In this document: positions 1 through 5,200 of the stretch, in pieces
How positions within the stretch are numbered: the first letter of the stretch is position 1
How the letters are laid out: every line of letters begins with the position of its first letter
Made by a program: the position numbers and the translations under genes
The notes under the pieces: generated by a model
Seen by the model: only the letters and a program-made list of their open reading frames with translations
Told to the model about the DNA's origin: nothing
Database searches by the model: none
Assembly (NCBI GenBank): GCA_002402085.1
Contig: NVVB01000022.1
Coordinates: 39,448 to 45,498, forward strand
Length of the DNA: 6,051 nt
Origin: Gammaproteobacteria bacterium
GTDB lineage: Bacteria > Pseudomonadota > Gammaproteobacteria > Pseudomonadales > UBA3067
Reading direction: 5' to 3'

Positions 1-1004
1 AATGCAAAAATTGGGTACTCGATGGTTTGCGCGGTAAAGGTTACGCTAACCCCTGCACTTAATATATCGTAGCCAAATAAGCCTAAAGACACGTCGCCTT
101 CAACGATCGATCGCACCGGACCATTCTTTACCCCGATCATGGAGACAGGAAGTAGACGGTTGTGAAGCGTTGCCTTCATGAATCCAAGGCGTGCATGTAG
201 CCGCGCTTTCATGGTGTCAAGAATGTTGGGGGCAGACTGGGTGCCTTCGAAATCCTTAATCTTCCAATCAGACCACAGCAATATATTCTTTGGGTTGAAT
301 TGTAGACTGTAGGATTCGGTTTCTAAATAACCCGTCTCGAAATTATAATGCGAGTAGACTTTAGTGCTTCGCTCGGAATTACCCTTGACGAGATAGGCGT
401 ATCGGCTGACACCGTCTTCAGTGATTTCAAACTCGGATATGATCTGATCTTGTAGGTCACGGAATTGATCGGGGGCTAGCTTCTCTGCCATGTCTTTATA
501 CATAAAGACTAATTCATCTTGCGGGTCGAGTACATTTTCGGTGCCGTCTACGGGGATTTTTGCGCCGGGGACAAAGGTTAAACCTTTTAGATTGATGTCG
601 TCGAATTGAAATGGGATTGCGGCGAGTTGTCCTTCGATAACGGCCATCAAAGAATATGCCTGTGTGTTTTCACCCAATATAAAAGGTAATGCGTGGCCTT
701 TAATAAGCGTTACTTCCAGCTGACGTGCAGGGTTGGTGACTTCAATGTTGGCATTGCTGGGCAACGCGGCGATACAAAGGGCCAAGGCTGCGAGGAGGTT
801 TAATAGCGGGAGAAATGGCGCGGGGGTTACAGGCGCATGACTGGGAGAGGGTAGGCTTGATTGGGCGGGTGCGATCGTTAATGCGGTTGTTGCGTGTGGT
901 ATCGTCGCTAGGCGTGCGATTAATGGGGGTTGGTCTGGAGGCCTGGCTAAGTTGCCTGTTATGGAAATAATTTGGGCGTAACGCTTTGAAAAATATTCTC
1001 TCAT
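1..1004 (-). CDS. Exported protein of unknown function, paralogue B (3' end outside window)
   Basis: I do not recognise this family. The frame is open for 334 codons from the ATG at 1004 to the window edge, so the C-terminal quarter or so is missing. Residues 86-334 align without gaps to the complete copy at 1423-2775, about 65% identical (roughly 163 of 249 by hand count). The best-conserved blocks are VTNPARQLEV, PFQFDD, DELVFMYKDM, SRYAYL, YNFETGYLETE, SAPNILDTM, SLGLFG and QTIEYPIFA. A hydrophobic segment at about 63-81 followed by PSNA (end at 85) looks like a Sec signal peptide core and cleavage site, so the product should be periplasmic or surface-located. It is preceded by an unusual Pro/Ala/Thr-rich stretch of about 60 residues. 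Cys77 lies in LALC, which is not a good lipobox. The start is fixed by GAGGT five to nine bases upstream and by the lack of any ATG, GTG or TTG codon between codon 1 and the hydrophobic core. Confident as a gene; function unknown. Confidence 0.9.
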   Translation of the reverse strand, partial: MREYFSKRYAQIISITGNLARPPDQPPLIARLATIPHATTALTIAPAQSSLPSPSHAPVTPAPFLPLLNLLAALALCIAALPSNANIEVTNPARQLEVTLIKGHALPFILGENTQAYSLMAVIEGQLAAIPFQFDDINLKGLTFVPGAKIPVDGTENVLDPQDELVFMYKDMAEKLAPDQFRDLQDQIISEFEITEDGVSRYAYLVKGNSERSTKVYSHYNFETGYLETESYSLQFNPKNILLWSDWKIKDFEGTQSAPNILDTMKARLHARLGFMKATLHNRLLPVSMIGVKNGPVRSIVEGDVSLGLFGYDILSAGVSVTFTAQTIEYPIFA

Positions 1005-1008
1005 GGCT

Positions 1009-1014
1009 ACCTCT
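1009..1014 (-). promoter_or_regulatory. Shine-Dalgarno site that fixes the start of paralogue B
   Basis: Read on the minus strand, AGAGGT lies five bases before the ATG at 1004. It matters because the resulting N-terminus is unusually long. A good ribosome site here, and no alternative start codon before the hydrophobic core, argue that the long leader is really translated. Confidence 0.6.
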
Positions 1015-1136
1015 ATTATGTTTTTATTTTTAGTAGGGTTTAAACATAGATATAAATAGATTAATCAATGTATAGCAGGTCAGTTTTAAAAAAACCATTT
1101 ACTTGTGATTTCTGCCGCATATTTTCCATAAACGAT

Positions 1137-1165
1137 ATAATAATGGCCGCGAATAACTTTATGAA
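1137..1165 (-). promoter_or_regulatory. Candidate sigma70-type promoter for paralogue B
   Basis: On the minus strand TTCATA (1165-1160, 4 of 6 to TTGACA) and TATTAT (1142-1137, 5 of 6 to TATAAT) are separated by 17 bp. This would give an untranslated leader of about 125 bases before the ATG at 1004. The -35 match is mediocre and the region is AT-rich, so chance matches are likely; this is a candidate only. Confidence 0.3.
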
Positions 1166-1368
1166 CGAGGTGAACTCTATAGATTCAACAAAGATTGGGC
1201 TTTAATGGAAAGTAATTCAATGTGTGTAGGAATAGTGGGGACAAAAGAAAAGCGAGTCGCCGCGGGGTAACAATAGTCTGCTTACGATGATGGGGCGTGA
1301 GAAAATACGTGATGACTGCGTTGGCAGGGTAGGTGGTTATTTTATTCGAATAAGGGAGTTATACGAAA

Positions 1369-1400
1369 GCCTACACATGAAAAAGAGTTGATGTGTAGGC
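1369..1400 (-). terminator. Hairpin terminator after paralogue A
   Basis: GCCTACACAT and ATGTGTAGGC form a perfect 10-bp stem around a 12-base loop, starting 22 bases past the TAA of the gene at 1423-2775. On the minus strand the stem is followed by TTTCGTAT, a short imperfect T tract. Position and stem quality support a terminator, though the weak tail may allow some read-through into paralogue B. Confidence 0.65.
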
Positions 1401-1422
1401 CTGGATGCAGTCCCGTAAGAGA

Positions 1423-2775
1423 TTAATTGATCGCGATTAGGTTTTCCTTCACGATCACGATAGCTGGATTGAGAATGTCAAAAGCAGCTTTCTCAGGGTT
1501 ATTTCCCTGCCATAAATCAGGACCGAAATAGAGGTTGTAACTGAGTTTAGTATCTACGCCTACGGGGATATCGGACAGCTTCACGCCTAATTCTGCGCTG
1601 CTGCCTTTAAAACGTTCTGGTTTGTTGGTTTTGTCGCCAGCACCGGAGTCACGATAAAGCGCCTGTAGCCCAGGTCGGAATCCTTTAATAGTGTTGAACA
1701 TAAAGAACATGTCCCATTTTTTTCCTGTGCTGATTGCAATCCACGGGTTGTCTAGATCGCTTTTGTACTGGCTCCGCACTTTATCGGAAACCTTTTGGCC
1801 TGTAATTAGCGGTTCTTTGGGCCCAAGTGCTGTGCGATAGCGGCTGCCTTCAAAATCGATATAATCCAGTGTCACATCGATATCGAGCGAACTTAGTACA
1901 TTGGCGGCCTTGGGGATGATTGCAAAAATAGGGTACTCAATGGTTTGTGCACTAAAAGTAACACTCAGGCCACCCGTAAGAATATCCACTCCAAATAAGC
2001 CTAAGGAAACGTCACTTTCGACTACTGCGCGAATAGGGCCATTTTTGGCGGCGAGCATCTGAACAGGGACTATGCCATTGTGTAGGGAGGCTTTTAGAAA
2101 ACCTAACTTGGCAAAGATACGAATTTTCATGGTGTCTAATATATTGGGGGCCGAGCCGGTACCTTCGAAGCCCTTAATGTTCCAGTCGGACCAAACCATA
2201 ATGTTATCGGGATCAAATTGTAGGCTGTAGGTTTCTGTTTCTAGATAGCCTGTTTCGAAATTATAATTGGCATAGATCTTCGAGCTTCGTTGTGAGTTCC
2301 CTTTGAGTAAATAGGCGTAACGACTTATGCCGTCTTCGGTAATTTCAAGTTCTGAAATTAACTGACCCTCTATATGTTCAAATGATTCTTTCGATGCTTT
2401 TATGCCCATGTCTTTATACATAAAGACCAACTCGTCATCAGGATCAATCAGTCCCTCGGTGCCTTTTGCTGGGACGTTGCCTCCGGGTACAAAGGTCAGT
2501 CCTTTGATATTGGTGTCGTCAAACTGAAAGGCGATAGGCGTAACCCCTGTTTCGTTTGCAACCATAATCGAAAAGTCTTTCGCAGGTTGGCCTAAGATAA
2601 AGCCTAACTGTTGGCCTTTTATAACAGTAACTTCCAGCTGACGTGCTGGATTTGTAACCAGAACGCCTGCGTGGGTGAGCGGGATGAAAGCGAAAAAACT
2701 CGCTAAGCTAATGAAAGTGATTGATAACACGCGTGTAAATTTATGTAAGTGAGTAGAGCGCGAGTAATTTAACAT
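1423..2775 (-). CDS. Exported protein of unknown function, paralogue A (complete)
   Basis: A 450-residue protein that I do not recognise. Residues 1-36 are a Sec-type signal peptide: a basic, His-containing N-region, a hydrophobic core at about 17-33, and a probable cut after THA (36). The mature part of about 414 residues has no cysteine and no further obvious membrane helix. It has many alternating aromatic and polar stretches, so a beta-rich periplasmic or surface protein is plausible (inference). Conserved with paralogue B are VTNPARQLEV (about 40-49), FQFDD (83-87), DPDDELVFMYKDM (about 111-123), SRYAYL (about 150-155), NFETGYLETE and APNILDTM. A segment rich in Trp, Phe, Tyr and Gly lies near 345-425, including WDMFFMF and YNLYFGPDLW. 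GAGG eight bases before the ATG supports the start. A hairpin terminator follows. No catalytic motif can be named, so enzyme, binding protein or surface component all remain open. Confidence 0.93.
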   Translation of the reverse strand: MLNYSRSTHLHKFTRVLSITFISLASFFAFIPLTHAGVLVTNPARQLEVTVIKGQQLGFILGQPAKDFSIMVANETGVTPIAFQFDDTNIKGLTFVPGGNVPAKGTEGLIDPDDELVFMYKDMGIKASKESFEHIEGQLISELEITEDGISRYAYLLKGNSQRSSKIYANYNFETGYLETETYSLQFDPDNIMVWSDWNIKGFEGTGSAPNILDTMKIRIFAKLGFLKASLHNGIVPVQMLAAKNGPIRAVVESDVSLGLFGVDILTGGLSVTFSAQTIEYPIFAIIPKAANVLSSLDIDVTLDYIDFEGSRYRTALGPKEPLITGQKVSDKVRSQYKSDLDNPWIAISTGKKWDMFFMFNTIKGFRPGLQALYRDSGAGDKTNKPERFKGSSAELGVKLSDIPVGVDTKLSYNLYFGPDLWQGNNPEKAAFDILNPAIVIVKENLIAIN

Positions 2776-2887
2776 AATTGTTGCCTCGATCTTTATGGTT
2801 ATTATTGTTCGGCCATTGAAGCATGAAGATAATCAGTCGAGCAAATCGTTTAGGCCTAATGGAACCGAAAGGAAGGCAAAGTAAAAA

Positions 2888-2958
2888 ACTTGTCAGCTAT
2901 ATACACGCTTTGTAAACGGACCCTATATAAGTGTTTAAAATGACCGTTTCTGACAAGT
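2888..2958. repeat. Nested, widely spaced inverted repeat (possible paired operator)
   Basis: ACTTGTCAG (2888-2896) and CTGACAAGT (2950-2958) are perfect 9-bp inverted arms 53 bases apart. Inside them AAACGG (2914-2919) and CCGTTT (2944-2949) form a second inverted pair, the right arms being directly adjacent. The element lies 113-183 bp upstream of paralogue A, over AT-rich TATATA-containing DNA where a promoter could sit. It could be two half-sites of a regulator or a chance symmetry; no regulator is identified. Confidence 0.5.
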
Positions 2959-3340
2959 GATTTCCGGTCTTTATTGGCCGTTTATTCTGTTTTATTAAGT
3001 CATGAAAGACGCGAAGTCTCAATTTTTTGAATTGCCTATCCTGGAGGTACGGTGGGTCGTTATTTCTGGTTGCCAATTGTGTGGTGTTGGTGAATTAGTC
3101 GTGGTTAAAAGTGTACGCGTGCTAAATGGCGTTATTGGATTGAAACTAAATGGTAATAAAGTGTTTTCGAAATATTTGCTTACTAAAACTGGCCGAATCC
3201 AAATCTCTCTACAATACTGAGCCGTTGAAGCTATAGATTTTTATGAATGAAAAGAAATGTGTTTGAAATTTAAGCGATTAAATGCTCGGGGCTTTGAACG
3301 ATACTGCTTTCGAGTAAAGGAATTATGAAGTGAACCCTTA

Positions 3341-3373
3341 GTGTCAGGGCAATGTGTCAGGACAATGTATCAG
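3341..3373 (+). repeat. Short tandem repeat upstream of the porin
   Basis: GTGTCAGGGCAAT (3341-3353) is followed directly by GTGTCAGGACAAT (3354-3366), one mismatch in 13, and then by the partial third copy GTATCAG (3367-3373). It lies about 75-105 bp before the porin start, within the likely promoter or leader. It may be repeated protein-binding sites, or a replication-slippage product. Confidence 0.6.
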
Positions 3374-3419
3374 CTCTGCAATGCGCTGAGTTTCTAGGAA
3401 TAATTTAAGGAATAAAATA

Positions 3420-3439
3420 AGGCCGTGATGGCCTAGGAG
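3420..3439 (+). promoter_or_regulatory. Porin ribosome site with an abutting small hairpin
   Basis: AGGAG (3435-3439) lies seven bases before the porin ATG at 3447, a strong Shine-Dalgarno site. Directly against it, AGGCC (3420-3424) and GGCCT (3430-3434) can form a five-pair, GC-rich stem around GTGAT. Such a structure could modulate ribosome access, but the stem is short and does not cover the AGGAG itself. Confidence 0.55.
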
Positions 3440-3446
3440 CACAAAA

Positions 3447-4517
3447 ATGAATACACGAATTATAGCGTTGTTGGCAGTCTGCATAATGATGACAAGTTCG
3501 CTGGCGCATGCCTTTGAGGTCAAGCTATACGGACAGGGCAATTTATCAATGGATAGCGTTGATGATGGCGAGGAGTCCAGTCTTCTTGTTACCAGTAGTT
3601 CATCACGCCTAGGGATTACAGGGAATCATAACGTTAACTCTGATTTGAAAGTGATCTTTCAATTTGAAACGGGCGTGGATATAACCTCCCAGGGGGGCAA
3701 CGATGGTAATGGACCCACAGACCCGGCCGATGGTGGCCAACTGTTTACCAAAGGACGGCCTAGCTTCGTGGGGTTAAGCGGGGGATTCGGTAAAGTATTG
3801 ATAGGCCATACTCCGGGATTGGACCAGTGGGCCAATGACTATAATTTATTCGCAGATCATGTCGGTGATCTGGGTAATCTATGGGAGGCTGCGGGCCTAC
3901 CTGGCCGTGTCGATAATGTATTGCACTACGGGTCACCTACCTTTATGGATGCCTTGGATTTTGCACTCACCTACAAGCCCGAAGAATTTGATGAAGACAG
4001 CCAAGGACTTATTTTTAAGGGAAACCTCAATCACGCGCTAGGGACTGGGAAGGTTAAACTTGGCTTCGCTTATGCAACGTTTGGTCAGGGGGCGGATGCG
4101 GATGACCATGTTGGTGTTGCGGTCCTTGCTAGCTACCATGCGGATAAATTTAGTGTTGGCGGCGGTGTCCAAAATGAAACTGATGCTGGTGGTGTAGAGG
4201 GTTTGGATCTCGATCATATCTATTTTGGTGGCAGCGTGAATATAAGCGATAAAGTAACGCTTAAGGCACAATATGCGTTGACTGAAGTGGACGCCGATGA
4301 CGCAGATGCATCTCAAATCGCCGTTGGAATCGATTTTATGTTGGATAAACACACCACCTTGTTTGCCAATTACGCGCAGGTGGATAATGATGCCGAGGTT
4401 GCGTTTGCTGTCAATGGTAAAGGACACGGTGATAAAGTTGTACCCGCATTTGGGGATGATCCCACGGCGTTATCGGTCGGCATCATTTATCAATTCGATG
4501 TGGGTTACAGTAAGTAG
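3447..4517 (+). CDS. Outer-membrane porin, Gram-negative general porin type
   Basis: A 356-residue trimeric-type porin expected to form a beta-barrel pore in the outer membrane for diffusion of small hydrophilic solutes. Residues 1-22 are a Sec signal peptide ending in AHA, and the mature chain starts FEVKLYGQGNLSMD, a typical first porin strand. Family-like blocks follow: SSSRLGITGN (51-60), LKVIFQFETGVD (67-78) and the GRPSFVGLSGGFGKVLIGH region (103-121), which in general porins leads into the pore-constricting loop 3; here this is probably the aspartate-rich stretch at about 122-145. The mature length of 334 suits a 16-strand barrel. Loops are strongly acidic (for example DADDADAS), so a preference for cations is possible. 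The usual terminal-Phe signal is seen as GIIYQF at 345-350 but is followed by six more residues, DVGYSK. A strong AGGAG precedes the ATG, and a hairpin terminator follows. Substrate cannot be told from sequence. Confidence 0.92.
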   Translation: MNTRIIALLAVCIMMTSSLAHAFEVKLYGQGNLSMDSVDDGEESSLLVTSSSSRLGITGNHNVNSDLKVIFQFETGVDITSQGGNDGNGPTDPADGGQLFTKGRPSFVGLSGGFGKVLIGHTPGLDQWANDYNLFADHVGDLGNLWEAAGLPGRVDNVLHYGSPTFMDALDFALTYKPEEFDEDSQGLIFKGNLNHALGTGKVKLGFAYATFGQGADADDHVGVAVLASYHADKFSVGGGVQNETDAGGVEGLDLDHIYFGGSVNISDKVTLKAQYALTEVDADDADASQIAVGIDFMLDKHTTLFANYAQVDNDAEVAFAVNGKGHGDKVVPAFGDDPTALSVGIIYQFDVGYSK

Positions 4518-4583
4518 ATTCGATGAATTCCGCTAGTAATAATTGAATTTGATTCGTTTTTTAACAAGGCTTTAAAAAACCTC

Positions 4584-4607
4584 ACGGCTGCCCATTCGGG
4601 TGGCCGT
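4584..4607 (+). terminator. Probable rho-independent terminator after the porin
   Basis: ACGGCTGCCC and GGGTGGCCGT pair over ten positions, two of them G-T, closing the four-base loop ATTC, 66 bases past the porin stop. On the plus strand the tail is ATCTTGTTCTAT, rich in T but interrupted. On the minus strand the stem is followed by GAGGTTTTTT, which is a better tract, so the hairpin could work in both directions. Confidence 0.65.
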
Positions 4608-4872
4608 ATCTTGTTCTATCGCCTGCCACTACGTTAAACCTTAATGATGCCGAAATAATTACTTAACTGGCCCTTCCATTCGGATTAGGTCCGTCTTTTG
4701 GTTTTCATGACTCCTTAATTATCTTCTTGGTACAAGGGCAATCCTCAAGTGACTTGTTGCTCGGCGGGATGCTTTCGGAAATTATTTGCCTTGTGTCGAC
4801 CGTGCCTCTTTTGTGGACAAAACATGCCTAATGAATTGTTTTTTCACGGCTTGGCTTTTGGTTGCGGTTATT

Positions 4873-4885
4873 TAATTGACTGCAT
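4873..4885 (+). repeat. 13-bp direct repeat, copy 1
   Basis: TAATTGACTGCAT occurs here and again, identically, at 5003-5015, exactly 130 bp apart. Both copies are followed by a related AATGG motif. The repeat contains TTGACT, which resembles a -35 box, but no matching -10 lies at 16-18 bp behind it. It could be a protein-binding site or a remnant of a short duplication. Confidence 0.55.
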
Positions 4886-5002
4886 TCAATGGCGGCATTG
4901 CTGTGAATAATTAATGAACCTTAAAATGTCTACAAACGAGTCGCCCGCCGGTTTACGAGTGCACTTGAAAAAAACAATTGATAAGATTTTGGTTTCGCTC
5001 AA

Positions 5003-5015
5003 TAATTGACTGCAT
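5003..5015 (+). repeat. 13-bp direct repeat, copy 2
   Basis: This is the second identical copy of TAATTGACTGCAT (first at 4873-4885), located 186 bp before the acyl-CoA dehydrogenase start. It lies just upstream of the dyad at 5042-5064, which makes a regulatory role for this zone more plausible. Confidence 0.55.
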
Positions 5016-5041
5016 GTATTTTTTGAATGGTAGCGAAATGT

Positions 5042-5064
5042 CCGTCGGTATTTAAATTCGACGG
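5042..5064. promoter_or_regulatory. Dyad element, candidate operator upstream of the acyl-CoA dehydrogenase
   Basis: CCGTCG (5042-5047) and CGACGG (5059-5064) are perfect inverted arms around an 11-base AT-rich centre that contains the palindrome ATTTAAAT. A 23-bp dyad of this form, about 137 bp before the gene start, fits the binding site of a dimeric repressor. As an alternative it is a weak hairpin followed by T-rich DNA. No regulator gene is present in the window. Confidence 0.4.
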
Positions 5065-5200
5065 CTATTTTGTTGAAAGTTTTTTATAGCAATATCGGTG
5101 CAAATAACTTTATAACAATAGATATAACTTACTACAAAATAGAAGTGGCCAACGAAGTGGTGCTGAGTATTCCGTCGTTAACTCAACTTAAGGAAGAGAT

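Larger units (their letters stand above)
1005..1422. other. Intergenic region between the two tandem paralogues
   Basis: This 418-bp stretch contains no credible gene. On the minus strand it holds, in order of transcription, a hairpin terminator behind the first paralogue (1369-1400), a perfect 12-bp palindrome TTATTCGAATAA (1342-1353), a candidate promoter (1137-1165), an AT-rich leader and the ribosome site of the second paralogue. The terminator plus candidate promoter suggest the two paralogues are not simply one operon. Confidence 0.6.
2776..3446. other. Divergent intergenic region between paralogue A and the porin
   Basis: These 671 bp should hold the promoters of both the minus-strand exported protein and the plus-strand porin. 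I found no promoter with good -35 and -10 boxes at proper spacing for either gene. What is visible: a widely spaced inverted repeat with an inner pair of arms (2888-2958), a short tandem repeat (3341-3373), and a small hairpin touching the porin ribosome site (3420-3434). A 72-codon open frame at 3002-3220 has no ribosome site and is not called as a gene. Confidence 0.6.
4518..5200. other. Intergenic region between porin and acyl-CoA dehydrogenase
   Basis: These 683 bp are unusually long for two co-oriented genes and hold no convincing coding sequence. Visible elements are the porin terminator (4584-4607), a perfect 13-bp direct repeat (4873-4885 and 5003-5015), a 14-bp symmetric element TTTTGTGGACAAAA (4809-4822; only its central GG breaks the symmetry), and a 23-bp dyad (5042-5064). 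An AT-rich stretch at 5100-5140 contains TATAAC twice and could hold the promoter of the next gene, but no good -35 partner was found. Confidence 0.6.

Noticed and set aside
754..775. Possible lipoprotein signal around Cys77 of paralogue B
   Set aside because: The residues before the cysteine are LAL, whereas a lipobox needs a small residue (Gly, Ala or Ser) directly before it; the later PSNA fits ordinary signal peptidase I cleavage.
2890..2918. TTGTCA at 2890-2895 as the -35 box of a plus-strand promoter
   Set aside because: The hexamer 17 bp downstream, TAAACG, is a poor -10, and the TTGTCA is explained equally well as an arm of the inverted repeat.
3002..3220. Open frame of 72 codons on the plus strand in the divergent intergenic region
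   Set aside because: There is no ribosome site before the ATG, the product is a Val-rich sequence with no recognisable domain or signal peptide, and the frame sits in a region expected to carry promoters.
3344..3541. Minus-strand open frame of 65 codons overlapping the porin start
   Set aside because: It covers the porin signal peptide and ribosome site on the opposite strand and shows no own ribosome site or known domain.
3835..4041. Plus-strand frame of 68 codons inside the porin, and a similar one of 79 codons at 4297-4536
   Set aside because: Both are out-of-frame readings of the porin gene with no supporting signals.
4038..4427. Open frame of 129 codons on the minus strand inside the porin gene
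   Set aside because: It lies wholly opposite a well-supported porin reading frame, and its translation has no recognisable features; it is an antisense shadow.
4824..5009. Two very short plus-strand frames, 28 codons (4824-4910) and 31 codons (4914-5009), the second starting MNLKMSTNES
   Set aside because: Neither has a convincing ribosome site, and peptides this short are expected by chance in an AT-rich gap; the second would deserve a look only if conserved in relatives.
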